Assembly: GCA_963837155.1 (NCBI GenBank)
Contig: CAWIMB010000003.1
Location: 138,725 to 202,724 of the forward strand
Length of the DNA stretch: 64,000 nucleotides
Direction of reading: 5' to 3'
DNA from: DASQHW01 sp963837155
Lineage (GTDB): Bacteria; Actinomycetota; Acidimicrobiia; IMCC26256; PALSA-610
A program made the position numbers and the translations under genes. The first letter of the stretch is position 1, and the number at the start of each line of letters is the position of its first letter. A model generated the notes under the pieces. It did not search any database. It saw only the letters and a list, made by a program, of their open reading frames with translations, and was not told the DNA's origin. Below, one piece after another: positions 26,641-35,634 of this stretch.

Positions 26641-28364
26641 ACCTGTTGCCGCAGCCGAGGTTCATCGACCTCGAGGATCGCCTCACCACGAACACCACTC
26701 TCACCGAGCGCATCGACGCGTCGCTGCCGCCGCAGGGCTACACGTTGACGATCGGCCCCGACGGCATTGCGCTCGTCGGCGGCGACGACGCCGGCTGCTT
26801 TTACGGCCGCGCCACCCTCGAACAGCTCGCGCGACTGCACGACGGCGGGTTGCCGATCGGCATGATCCGCGACCATCCCGATCTTGCGATCCGCGGCGTC
26901 ATGCTCGACGTGTCGCGCGACAAGGTCCCAACGATGGACACGCTCTCCGCGCTCATCGACCGGCTCGCATCGTGGAAGGTGAATCAGGTCCAGCTCTACA
27001 GCGAGCACACGTTCGCGTATCACAATCATCCCGAGGTGCACGCCGACGCGAGCCCGTTCACTCCCGACGAGATCCGCGTGCTCGACGTGTTCTGTCGTGA
27101 GCGTCACGTAGAACTCGTCCCGAATCAGAACTGTCTCGGGCACATGAACCGCTGGCTCAAGCACCCGGGTTACCGCGAGCTCGCGCTGGCGCCCGACGGC
27201 TTCGTCGATCCGTACGGTCTCGGTCACGAGGCGATGACGCTCGATCCCGCGCAGCCCGGCTCACTTGCGCTCGTCCGCGAGCTCCTCGGCGAGTTGCTGC
27301 CGTTGTTCTCGAGCCGGCGCGTGAACATCGGCCTTGACGAGACGTGGGAGCTGCCGCGCGAGCGTCTCGACGAGTACTTCGCCTGGATCGCGACGCTGCG
27401 CGCGCTCCCCGGGCTCGACGGCCACGAGGTGATCATCTGGGGCGACATGTTCTCGGGTGATCCGGCGCTCGTCGCGAAGGTGCCGGACGGCGTCACCGTG
27501 TGCGAATGGGGCTACGACGCCGAGTACCCGTTCGACGAACGGCTCTCGGTCCTCGAACACGCCGGGTTGCCGTTCTGGGTCGCGCCGGGAACGTCGGCCT
27601 GGCTGAGCATCGGCGGTCGCGTCACCAATGCGGTCGAGAACTGTCGAAACGCGACCGAAGCTGCGCTCGATCACGGCGGGCTCGGGTTCCTCAACACCGA
27701 CTGGGGTGATCGCGGTCACCTCCAGCAGTTGCCCATCAGCTACCCCGGGTTTGCCTACGGCGCCGCCGTGTCGTGGTGTCTCAGCTCCAACCGCGAACTC
27801 GACCTCGCCGCCGCGTTGAGCACGCACGCGTTCGACGACTCGACCGGCGGACTGGCCGCCGCGCTCCTCACGATCGGCGACGCGCACCGCGCAGTGACGC
27901 CGCAGATCCCGAACCATTCCATCCTCGCGATGCATCTGTACTTCCCACAGATCCGCGTCGGCCGAGGCATCACGAAGGGCATCACCGATGCGGAGCTCGA
28001 CACCGTCGCCGGTCGGCTCGCCGCGGCACGAGCTGACGTTGCGCGCGCCAAGCCCAAGCGCGACGACCGCGCGCTGCTCGTCCGAGAAGTCCTCTGGACC
28101 ATCGACGTGCTCGAGCTCTTGACCGACGACGCACGCGCACGCCTCGCCGGCGACAACACGCTCGGGTCGGTCCCGCACGCCCAGCGCGACGACTTCGCGA
28201 GACGTCTCGTCGCGCTGACCGATCAACACCGCGCGCTGTGGCTCGCCCGCAACCGTCCCGGCGGGCTCGTCGACAGCGTCGCCTGGCTCGACAACCTGCG
28301 CGTCGCATACGAGACCGGCCAACCCGACCCGACGTGGGGCGGCTGGCCGAAGCGTTTCACATGA
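26637..28364 (+). CDS. Beta-N-acetylhexosaminidase-like glycoside hydrolase, GH20 type
   Basis: A 575-residue enzyme with the GH20 layout: a short alpha/beta domain with GYTLTIGPDGIALVGGDDAG and YGRATLEQL, then a TIM barrel starting IRGVMLDVSRDKVPTMDTL. The catalytic pair is D234-E235 in VNIGLDETWELP. It should remove terminal GlcNAc or GalNAc. No signal peptide is visible, so it is probably cytoplasmic and acts on imported oligosaccharides or cell-wall fragments. It closes the four-gene coupled operon; GTG 26637 overlaps the GNAT stop. Confidence 0.85.
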   Translation: MNLLPQPRFIDLEDRLTTNTTLTERIDASLPPQGYTLTIGPDGIALVGGDDAGCFYGRATLEQLARLHDGGLPIGMIRDHPDLAIRGVMLDVSRDKVPTMDTLSALIDRLASWKVNQVQLYSEHTFAYHNHPEVHADASPFTPDEIRVLDVFCRERHVELVPNQNCLGHMNRWLKHPGYRELALAPDGFVDPYGLGHEAMTLDPAQPGSLALVRELLGELLPLFSSRRVNIGLDETWELPRERLDEYFAWIATLRALPGLDGHEVIIWGDMFSGDPALVAKVPDGVTVCEWGYDAEYPFDERLSVLEHAGLPFWVAPGTSAWLSIGGRVTNAVENCRNATEAALDHGGLGFLNTDWGDRGHLQQLPISYPGFAYGAAVSWCLSSNRELDLAAALSTHAFDDSTGGLAAALLTIGDAHRAVTPQIPNHSILAMHLYFPQIRVGRGITKGITDAELDTVAGRLAAARADVARAKPKRDDRALLVREVLWTIDVLELLTDDARARLAGDNTLGSVPHAQRDDFARRLVALTDQHRALWLARNRPGGLVDSVAWLDNLRVAYETGQPDPTWGGWPKRFT

Positions 28365-28409
28365 GGCGCCGGGTAGGCCGAAGTGCCGTCGGGGTAACTT
28401 GACCTGGTC

Positions 28410-30314
28410 ATGGGCGTGGAGCGGCCTTCGGTGACCGGGGACGGGCTCCCGAAGACGACGCTCCGCCACATGCCTGCACTCGACGGCGTACGGGGCCTCG
28501 CGGTGGCGGCAGTCCTGCTGTTCCACGGGGGCCACCTCACCGGCGGCTACCTCGGTGTCGACGTGTTCTTCGTCCTTTCGGGATTCCTGATCACCTCGCT
28601 CCTCCTCGCCGAATCGACGGCCACGGGCACGATCGGACTCGGGGGATTCTGGGCGCGGCGCGCGCGTCGCCTGCTCCCCGCGCTCGGTGGCGTGCTCGTC
28701 GGCGTCGCGCTCTACTGCCTGATCTTCGCCGATCCCGGCGAGCTCGCGAACATCCGGGGCGGCGCGCTCGCCACGATCGGATACGTCGCCAACTGGCGCA
28801 GCGTGTTCAGCCGACAGGACTACTGGGCGTTGTTCACCGTGCCCTCGCCGCTCGACCACACGTGGAGCCTGGCGATCGAGGAGCAGTTCTATCTCGTATG
28901 GCCGTTGGTGTTCGTCGGGTTGCTCGCGTGGTGGAAGCGGTCCATGCCGAAGGCCGTGCTGGTGACGTCGCTGGTGCTCGCATGCGTGTCGACGATCTTG
29001 ATGTTCACCCTGTACAACGCGGCCGACCCGTCGCGGGTGTACTACGGCACCGATACGCGTGCCGCGGGGATCGCGCTCGGCGCAGCGCTCGCTGCATGGC
29101 TCGCCCTACGCGGGCCTGCGACGAGCCCGCGCGTTCGTGTCGCGGTCGAGGTCGTCGCGGTCGTCGGCGCGGGCGTTGTGGCGCTCGCCTGGTCGACGCT
29201 CTCGGGTGAGTCCTCCACCCTGTATCGCGGTGGTTTCCTCGTGTGCGAGCTGGCGACGGTCGCCGTGCTCGCGGCCGCGGTGCATCCCCGCCCCGGCCCG
29301 GTAGCGCGGACACTGTCCTTCCGGCCGCTCTGCCTGCTCGGACTGATCAGCTACGGCGTCTATCTCTGGCACTGGCCGGTCGACGTCGTGATCAGCACAC
29401 AGCGCACCGGCCTGAGCGGGTGGTGGCTGTTCACGGTGCAAACCACGGTCACGCTCGTGATCGCCGTGCTGTCGTTCGTGTTGGTGGAACAGCCGATTCG
29501 CCACGGCGCTTGGGCTGCTCGTCGATGGCGCGCGCTCACCCCGGCCGTCGCCCTTGGCTTGGTCCTCGTGCTCGTCGCAACCACTGCGGGGGCGAAGACG
29601 CGCCCGGCAGTCGCATCGTCGGGCAATACGATCGCCGGCGCGCTCGACGAGGTCCGCGCCGCACCCCCCGGCACCAAACGCGTGATGATCGTCGGGAACT
29701 CGGTCGCGTACTTCGTCGGTGACGCGTTCCGGCACGTGCAGACCAACCCACCGATCGTCACCCTCAACGCGGGGCTGATCGCCTGCTTCTTCCCGGACAA
29801 CCTCACGGTTGTGCGCTTCCCAGGCTTCCACGAGCTGAGGAGCGGGCCGTGCTCACCGTTGTGGCAATCCGCGATCGAGCAGTTCCGTCCCGACGTCGTG
29901 CTGTGGATGCTTTCCGGAGCCGGCGACGGACAAGCAGAGTTCCAAGGGCATTGGGCCGCGTCGTGTGACTCGGCCTGGGACACGAACTTCGAGCAAGGTC
30001 TCCGGCAGGCGATAGCGACGCTCAGCGATCGCGGTGCGAAGGTCGTCATCACGACTGCTCCCTACAACCGGTACGGGTACGTGAACCACGACCGCGAGGT
30101 CGACTGCGACAATCGAGTTCGGCGCTCGGCCGCCGCGTCCGCGGGCGCGCCGGTCATCGATCTCTTCGCGCGGACCTGCCCCAACGGCAAGTGTGTCGTC
30201 ACGGAGAACGGCGTGACGTTGCGGCCCGACGGGATCCACTTCGAAGGAGAGGGCGCGCGGGTGATCGCCGAATGGCTGATCGAGCAGCTCCGCGCTCAGG
30301 GTCTCCTGTCCTGA
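28410..30314 (+). CDS. OafA/YrhL-type membrane acyltransferase with SGNH domain
   Basis: A 634-residue protein. Residues about 20-380 are an acyltransferase-3 domain with ten or so membrane segments and the motif LDGVRGLAVAAVLLFHGG plus GVDVFFVLSGFLIT. The extracytoplasmic SGNH domain from about 415 has VMIVGNSVAYFV (a GNS variant of the usual GDS serine block) and the catalytic RPDGIHFEG near 606. Such proteins O-acetylate cell-wall or lipid-linked glycans. It starts 45 bases after the hexosaminidase and may be part of the same unit. Confidence 0.87.
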   Translation: MGVERPSVTGDGLPKTTLRHMPALDGVRGLAVAAVLLFHGGHLTGGYLGVDVFFVLSGFLITSLLLAESTATGTIGLGGFWARRARRLLPALGGVLVGVALYCLIFADPGELANIRGGALATIGYVANWRSVFSRQDYWALFTVPSPLDHTWSLAIEEQFYLVWPLVFVGLLAWWKRSMPKAVLVTSLVLACVSTILMFTLYNAADPSRVYYGTDTRAAGIALGAALAAWLALRGPATSPRVRVAVEVVAVVGAGVVALAWSTLSGESSTLYRGGFLVCELATVAVLAAAVHPRPGPVARTLSFRPLCLLGLISYGVYLWHWPVDVVISTQRTGLSGWWLFTVQTTVTLVIAVLSFVLVEQPIRHGAWAARRWRALTPAVALGLVLVLVATTAGAKTRPAVASSGNTIAGALDEVRAAPPGTKRVMIVGNSVAYFVGDAFRHVQTNPPIVTLNAGLIACFFPDNLTVVRFPGFHELRSGPCSPLWQSAIEQFRPDVVLWMLSGAGDGQAEFQGHWAASCDSAWDTNFEQGLRQAIATLSDRGAKVVITTAPYNRYGYVNHDREVDCDNRVRRSAAASAGAPVIDLFARTCPNGKCVVTENGVTLRPDGIHFEGEGARVIAEWLIEQLRAQGLLS

Positions 30315-30326
30315 CCGACCCGGATC

Positions 30327-33065
30327 TCAGTCGGCGCGCGCCGCGAGATCGTCGAGGCTTCGGAGGAGCAAGGTCGTGAGCTCGTCGACCGGCATCGCGC
30401 CACCCTCCGCGAACAACACCTCGTAACGATCTTCTCCGAGCGCTTCCCGTGCACGCTCGGCCGTTTGCTCCCACAGCAGGCTCACGAACGACCCGGCGCC
30501 GATCTTCAGCAACGGGCCCGAGCCCATCAATGTCGCGCCGATCTCGAACTCACCCGCCATGATCAAGAGCGAGGCGCCCATCGTCGACCAGAACCGCACG
30601 CCGCCGCTTTGCCTGAAACTCGCGAGCATCGCGCACTGGTCGCGAAGTTCGGCCGCCGCGGCCGGCAGGTTGTCCGAACCACGAGCCGAAAGGAGCATGG
30701 ACCACGCCGCCCCACCGAAGAGCACGTTGCCACCCAGGCGCGCCCCGAGGTGCGCGGCCCGCTCGAGGTACGGGAACGCGGTCGCTACGTCGGTCCCGGG
30801 AACCAGCAGCGACATCCCGCGCAAGAAGGCGTTCCGCATGATCAGGTTGCCGGCCCCGATCTCTTCGGCGAGCGCCATGCCGATCTCCGACAGCCGCTGC
30901 GCCTCCTCGGGCTGACCCGTCATCCAGTGCGCGACCGACAGTTCGCCGTGCCACTCGGCGATTGCGAACGCGTCGTTGTCAGCGATCGCTCGGTCGAGCG
31001 CCTCATGGGCGGCGATCATCACGATGTCGTCGCGGTTGGCGATGATGCTCGACAGGAGCCACGCCAGCCAGGGCCCCGTTCGGAGCCAGTCGTCGTGCGT
31101 GCGAGCGACCGCGCATGCCCGTTCGGCGAGCTCGACTGCTTCGTCGCCCGCGAAGCGAAGGGACGCGTCGAGCGCAAGCAACGACAGGAGCGCGGCAGTC
31201 ACCGGATGATCCGGTTCGCCCATAACGGGAGCGATCTCCGTCGCGAGGGCGGCCATCGACGCGCCAAGGCGATTCGCCCAAAGGGCGCCGGCCGGCGCCG
31301 AGGCCAACAGCGTCTGGGCGGCGTCGAGATCGCCGGTGGAGATCGAGAACGAAAGCGCGGTGCGGAGGTTGTCGAGCTCGCGTTCCAAACGGGTGCCCCA
31401 CGCGGCGTCGTCCCCGGTGCGGAGTCGTTCCCCGGCTTCGTGCACGAACGCGGCGCACCAGTCGAGGTGCGCGCGACTGGCATCTGTCGCGTTGCCGATC
31501 GCTTCGAGCCGCTCCGCACCGTACTGGCGAATCGTCTCGAGCATTCGGTAGCGAGTCGTTGTTCCGTCTTCCTCGGCGATGAGCATTGAGCGGCGCACTA
31601 AACCATCAACGTGATCGAGCGTCTCGAGCGCACTCACGTTCTCCGGATCACACACCACAGCCGCGGCGTCGAGCGTGAAGCCGCCTGCGAACACCGATGC
31701 CCGCATCAGCACCCGCCGCTCGGCATCGCTGAGGAGATCGAAGCTCCAATCGATGGCGGCGCGCAGAGTCTGGTGGCGGCCGAGAGCCGTGCGTGCCCCG
31801 CGGGTAAGGAGCTGGAAGCGATCGTCGAGGTGGCGGGCGATCTCGGGGACCGACAATGACTGCGTGCGCGCGGCGGCCAGCTCGATCGCGAGCGGAATGC
31901 CGTCGAGGCGGCGACATACCTGTGCGACGGCCGCGATCGTTTCGTCGTCATCGGCGGCGAGCGGCCGCACATCGCGCGCTCGAGCAACGAACAGGCTGAC
32001 CGCGTCGGTCGTGCGCGCGACACTCGGTGTGTCGTCGACCCGCGGGAGCGCGAGCGACCCGACCGGCGTGATTCGCTCGCCCATCACGCCCAGGCCCTCG
32101 CGGCTTGTCGCCACGACAACGACTTCGGGGCAGCTCTTCACGATCGCGTCAGCGAGGGCCGCCGCCGCGTCGAGCACGTGTTCGCAATTGTCGAGGAGCA
32201 AGAGCAGTTGCCGGCTCCCCAACGTCTCGACGATTGCCGAGAGCCACTCACCGTCGGTGCCCGGTTCGACGCCGATCACCTTCGCGACCAGTGGGCCGAC
32301 CGCGTCGGGCGAAGTCAACGGCGCGAGCTCGCACAGCCACACGCCATGTCGGAACTGATCCTGCGCCCCGGCCGCGAACTGGAGCGCCAACCGAGTCTTT
32401 CCTGCGCCACCAACGCCCGTCAGCGTGACAATCCGCGCGCTCTCGATCGCGTCGCGGACGCTTCGGAGCTCGGCTTCGCGCCCGACGAACTCCGTCGCCT
32501 GTGTCGGCAAGTTCCCGGGCAAGTTCGCAACCGAACGCAGCGGCGGAAAGTTCGTCGAGCCGCCGAGCTGCCACACGTGCTCGGGCCGGCTCAGATCACG
32601 AAGGCGATGCTCGCCGAGATCGTGGAGCTCGAGATCATCAACCAGGAGCGCAGCCGTCACGGCCGTACACACCACTTGACCGCCCCAGGCAATCGCCATC
32701 AGGCGTGCCACGCGATTCACTGCGCTCCCGAAGTAGCTCGCATCGCGCACCTCGGCCTCACCGGTGTGCAAGCCCATGCGAACCCGCAGTGGCTCAAGTG
32801 TGTCCGGCCACGGCTCGTCCGCAATCGCCAGCTGGATCTCCATCGCAGCCCGGGCCGCATCCGTCGCCCGCTCGAACGATGCAGCCACCCCGTCGCCCAT
32901 TCCCGAGAACACGGTGCCGCCGCGGGCGCGAATCAATCCGTGGACGAGCTCGTCATGACGAGCGAGCGCGGCGCCCATCAGCTCGGGGCGCTCCTCCCAC
33001 AGCCGTGTCGAGCTCTCCAAGTCTGTGAAGAGGAACGTCACCGTCCCCGACGGCACCTTCGGCAC
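30327..33065 (-). CDS. Class III adenylate cyclase-like/NTPase/TPR regulator
   Basis: A 912-residue multidomain protein from GTG 33065. Residues 1-170 are a class III cyclase homology domain (TVTFLFTDLESSTRLWEE with metal aspartate, GMGDGVAASF, LRVRMGLHTGEAEV). Next is a STAND-type NTPase with Walker A TLTGVGGAGKTRLAL and Walker B LLLLLDNCEHV, then an all-helical carboxy part consistent with TPR repeats. The family is common in actinobacteria as presumed signal-responsive regulators, with no DNA-binding domain visible here. Whether it makes cAMP is unknown. The gene follows the cupin gene by 40 bases. Confidence 0.85.
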   Translation of the reverse strand: MPKVPSGTVTFLFTDLESSTRLWEERPELMGAALARHDELVHGLIRARGGTVFSGMGDGVAASFERATDAARAAMEIQLAIADEPWPDTLEPLRVRMGLHTGEAEVRDASYFGSAVNRVARLMAIAWGGQVVCTAVTAALLVDDLELHDLGEHRLRDLSRPEHVWQLGGSTNFPPLRSVANLPGNLPTQATEFVGREAELRSVRDAIESARIVTLTGVGGAGKTRLALQFAAGAQDQFRHGVWLCELAPLTSPDAVGPLVAKVIGVEPGTDGEWLSAIVETLGSRQLLLLLDNCEHVLDAAAALADAIVKSCPEVVVVATSREGLGVMGERITPVGSLALPRVDDTPSVARTTDAVSLFVARARDVRPLAADDDETIAAVAQVCRRLDGIPLAIELAAARTQSLSVPEIARHLDDRFQLLTRGARTALGRHQTLRAAIDWSFDLLSDAERRVLMRASVFAGGFTLDAAAVVCDPENVSALETLDHVDGLVRRSMLIAEEDGTTTRYRMLETIRQYGAERLEAIGNATDASRAHLDWCAAFVHEAGERLRTGDDAAWGTRLERELDNLRTALSFSISTGDLDAAQTLLASAPAGALWANRLGASMAALATEIAPVMGEPDHPVTAALLSLLALDASLRFAGDEAVELAERACAVARTHDDWLRTGPWLAWLLSSIIANRDDIVMIAAHEALDRAIADNDAFAIAEWHGELSVAHWMTGQPEEAQRLSEIGMALAEEIGAGNLIMRNAFLRGMSLLVPGTDVATAFPYLERAAHLGARLGGNVLFGGAAWSMLLSARGSDNLPAAAAELRDQCAMLASFRQSGGVRFWSTMGASLLIMAGEFEIGATLMGSGPLLKIGAGSFVSLLWEQTAERAREALGEDRYEVLFAEGGAMPVDELTTLLLRSLDDLAARAD

Positions 33066-33105
33066 GAACCGAACGATACGGGTTGTCGAGGAGGGCGCGC
33101 CGATG

Positions 33106-33438
33106 TCAGACGACGACGCGGTAGTAGCGCACCCCGTTGACGCCGGCCCGAACCGCATATTCGGTGTCCCGAGGAATGAACACGACGCTGCCCGCTTCGT
33201 TGGCGACCTCGTCGAGCCACAACTCGCCGTCGGTCACGATGAAGAACTCGCCGGTTTCGTGACTGTGCAACGGATCGGTGTGGCCGGGCGCGTACTCGAC
33301 GTATTGCACGGGCGGCACGTCGGGATCGTGGCGCGTCAGCGCCTTGACGCGGATCTGGGAGCGGCCATCGGCGTCGATCGCTTCTGTGTACTCGAACCAG
33401 GGCACGTCGTTCTGGTTCACGCGAAAGATCGCACCCAC
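33106..33438 (-). CDS. Single-domain cupin protein
   Basis: A 110-residue beta-barrel cupin. Motif 1 is HTDPLHSHETGEFF, with three metal-binding histidine/glutamate positions, and motif 2 lies around GSVVFIPRDTEYAV, without the usual last histidine. Small cupins bind a metal and act as isomerases, dioxygenases or sensors; the activity is unassigned. It probably shares a promoter with the downstream cyclase-like gene. Confidence 0.75.
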   Translation of the reverse strand: MGAIFRVNQNDVPWFEYTEAIDADGRSQIRVKALTRHDPDVPPVQYVEYAPGHTDPLHSHETGEFFIVTDGELWLDEVANEAGSVVFIPRDTEYAVRAGVNGVRYYRVVV

Positions 33439-33547
33439 GGAAATCTCCTCTCACGGATGCGCCCGCCGGCGAGGCCTCCGCGGGATGAATCCGGCCGACC
33501 GGCGTGTTGAATCTTTACCGATCGAGCGTCTGTTGTGGAGGGTCTGG

Positions 33548-33970
33548 TTGCACTGCAAGAACTGTGGGGCTCGCTTCTCTGACGAGCGGGCGGAACTGGG
33601 TTACGACTACTGCAGCCGTGCCGAATGCGTCGAGGCGTGCTTCACGCCCCTCGGCGTCGTGGCGGTGGCGGTGAACAAGGCGTCGGACCAGTACGTATTG
33701 CGGCGCGACCTGAACCTGCCGGAGCCGCGGTCTCGGAGATCAGCGCCGGATGACGGCGGTTGGCTCAGTGGCTTGCGGGCCAAGGAACACCCGAAGGCTC
33801 CGACACGGCACAGCACCGCGGCGCGTATTGCCGAGCTCGAGGCCGAACTGGACGCCGCGCTGGAGACCGAGCGCGATCCCGCTCGCCGGGCGAAGCTCGT
33901 GAACGACTACAACGCGAAGCTGCGGAGGCTGAATATCCGCTACCGCCGATCCGCCCAGCGGCGAGCATGA
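33548..33970 (+). CDS. Zinc-ribbon protein with coiled C-terminus
   Basis: A 140-residue protein from TTG 33548, which has a GGAGGG site five bases upstream. It begins MHCKNCGARFSDERAELGYD and continues with YCSRAECVEACF, giving four cysteines for one zinc. The carboxy half is a charged coiled coil (ARIAELEAELDAALETERD). Function unknown; such short zinc-finger proteins are frequent in actinobacteria. Confidence 0.6.
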   Translation: MHCKNCGARFSDERAELGYDYCSRAECVEACFTPLGVVAVAVNKASDQYVLRRDLNLPEPRSRRSAPDDGGWLSGLRAKEHPKAPTRHSTAARIAELEAELDAALETERDPARRAKLVNDYNAKLRRLNIRYRRSAQRRA

Positions 33971-34029
33971 CTTGACGGCGCCGACGACGAGTACGTCCAA
34001 TGAGCGCAATCGTTGATGAGGAGAAAGAA

Positions 34030-34442
34030 ATGCCTGACGATCGTCCCGTGCTCGATCAGATCAACCTCGTCGTGCGCGACATGAACGCGGCACTCGAGTT
34101 CTATCGCCGGCTTGGTGTCGACATTCCCGACCGTGACCCCGCCTGGGATGCCGACCATCGTTCGGCGGTGACGCCGGGCGGCATCGACTTCGATCTCGAC
34201 AGCACCGAGTTCGCGGCGAAGTGGAACCAGGGTGGTGGCGCCCCGGGCGCGGTGCTCGGCTTCAAGGTCGCGACGCGTGAAGCGGTCGACCGTTGCTACG
34301 AGGATCTCACGGGCGCCGGCCACAACGGGCAGCAAGTGCCGTACGACGCGTTCTGGGCGCGCGCTACGCCATCGTCGAAGATCCCGACGGCAACGCGGTC
34401 GGCATCATGAGCCCGATCGACCCCGATCGACGCGCGCCCTAG
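34030..34442 (+). pseudogene. VOC/glyoxalase-family protein, frameshifted at the end
   Basis: A 137-residue vicinal oxygen chelate protein: LDQINLVVRDMNAALEFYRR, DSTEFAAKWNQGG and YAIVEDPDGNAVGIMSP. The frame breaks at the run at 34354-34364; one added G restores the expected carboxy strand and length. ATG 34030 is preferred over 34000 because GAGGAG precedes it. Members may be dioxygenases, isomerases or resistance proteins; I cannot tell which. Confidence 0.72.
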
Positions 34443-34462
34443 TCCCAGCGCCCGGCGCAACG

Positions 34463-35092
34463 TCACTCGAAGCCGGCCCGGCGGCGCCCGGACGCGACCG
34501 AGCGTTTCACACGGGCGCGGGTGTCGCCGAGGCCGACGAACAGGTTGCCTCCGGCGTCCGCAAGACACGTTACGGCCTGGGTGTGGTCGAGAAGCGCAGC
34601 GAGTCGCAGCGCAACGATTCCGTGCGTGAGCGCCCACAGTTGCGCCGCGCAGCGAAACGCATCGTCGCTTTGGAAGCGACCGGCGTCGATGCAGTGCTGC
34701 ACTCCGTTCACGAGCCGGGTGAACGTGTCCAGACCGACGGTCATGTCGATGTCTTCGATCGGCCCTTCCATGAACATCGTTCGGTAGAGGTGTGGGTTGT
34801 CGACGGCGTTGCTGTAGTACGCCCATCCCATCGCCGCGAGGTCGGCGACTGGGTCGCGTGTCGACGCGACCGCGTCGAGGTCGTGCGCAAGCCTGTTGAA
34901 CGCCTCGCCGCGCACCGTGCGGCGGAGCTGTTCCATCCCGCCGAAGTGCGTGTACACCGCCATGGTGGACGTCCCGACGTCCGCCGCGACGCCGCGCAGG
35001 GTGAGCGCCGCGGCACCTTGTTCGCTGATCACCCGCGCCGCGGCCTCGATCAGGGCCGACCGAACGGCAGTGGGCGCGGCGCGGGGCGACAC
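34463..35092 (-). CDS. TetR-family transcriptional repressor
   Basis: A 209-residue regulator with the amino-terminal HTH ALTLRGVAADVGTSTMAVYT and a carboxy ligand-binding domain of the type with HLYRTMFMEGPIEDIDM. GTG 35092 is 14 bases from the nearer of two palindromes in the divergent intergenic region, so it very probably represses itself and the adjacent PPOX gene. Ligand unknown. Confidence 0.87.
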   Translation of the reverse strand: MSPRAAPTAVRSALIEAAARVISEQGAAALTLRGVAADVGTSTMAVYTHFGGMEQLRRTVRGEAFNRLAHDLDAVASTRDPVADLAAMGWAYYSNAVDNPHLYRTMFMEGPIEDIDMTVGLDTFTRLVNGVQHCIDAGRFQSDDAFRCAAQLWALTHGIVALRLAALLDHTQAVTCLADAGGNLFVGLGDTRARVKRSVASGRRRAGFE

Positions 35093-35105
35093 GTTGAAAT
35101 CATTG

Positions 35106-35142
35106 CATAGCAGCGCTATGAATGGGGCATAGCACTGCTATG
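35106..35142. promoter_or_regulatory. Double TetR operator
   Basis: Two palindromes with the same arms, CATAGC-N3-GCTATG, at 35106-35120 and 35128-35142. Their centres are 22 bp apart, about two helical turns, so two repressor dimers would sit on one face of the DNA between the divergent TetR and PPOX genes. Confidence 0.8.
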
Positions 35143-35166
35143 TTCGTGACCTATGGGAGGCGCCTG

Positions 35167-35634
35167 ATGGCCGTCAAAGCTGCCGTGGTGCACACGCTTC
35201 ACCGGTTCTACGCACGCGGCATTCATGCCGACGCCCATGCGGCCGCGACGGTGCCCGCCGACGGCGGGATTGACGACCTCGACGGCGCGCACTATTGCCT
35301 CGTCGTCAGCTACCGACGTGACGGAACACCGGTACCGACGCCGGTGTGGTTCGGTATTGACGACGGGCGCGTCTACTTCCGAGCGGAAGGCGATAGCGGC
35401 AAGGTCAAGCGCATTCGCGCGAAGCAGAGTGTGCGCGTGGCACCGTGCGATGGCCGTGGGCGTCCTTCGGGACCACCGTTCGAGGCGACGGCGCGCGTTG
35501 TTGGCCCCGACGAAGAAGACCGGGCCGAGCGGGCGATCCAGCGCAACTACGGGCGGGCCCGCCGCGTCTACGAACGGTGGCTCACGCTTCCCGGCGCTGC
35601 GTACGTCGAAATCGCGCCGGACGCTGTCAGCTAA
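35167..35634 (+). CDS. PPOX-class flavin/F420-dependent enzyme
   Basis: A 155-residue split beta-barrel protein: YCLVVSYRRDGTPVPTPVWF, VYFRAEGDSGKVKRIRAKQS and VRVAPCDGRGRPSGPPFEA. This is the pattern of the TIGR03618-like and DUF-type PPOX proteins, many of which bind F420 or FMN. ATG 35167 has a GGGAGG site; the open frame extends further upstream without support. It is controlled by the adjacent TetR through the double palindrome. Confidence 0.78.
   Translation: MAVKAAVVHTLHRFYARGIHADAHAAATVPADGGIDDLDGAHYCLVVSYRRDGTPVPTPVWFGIDDGRVYFRAEGDSGKVKRIRAKQSVRVAPCDGRGRPSGPPFEATARVVGPDEEDRAERAIQRNYGRARRVYERWLTLPGAAYVEIAPDAVS

Noticed and set aside
26619..28859. Long minus-strand open frames opposite the GH20 and acyltransferase genes
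   Set aside because: They are high-GC shadow frames, rich in Arg/Ala/Glu/Val with no motifs, and lie opposite genes with clear catalytic motifs.
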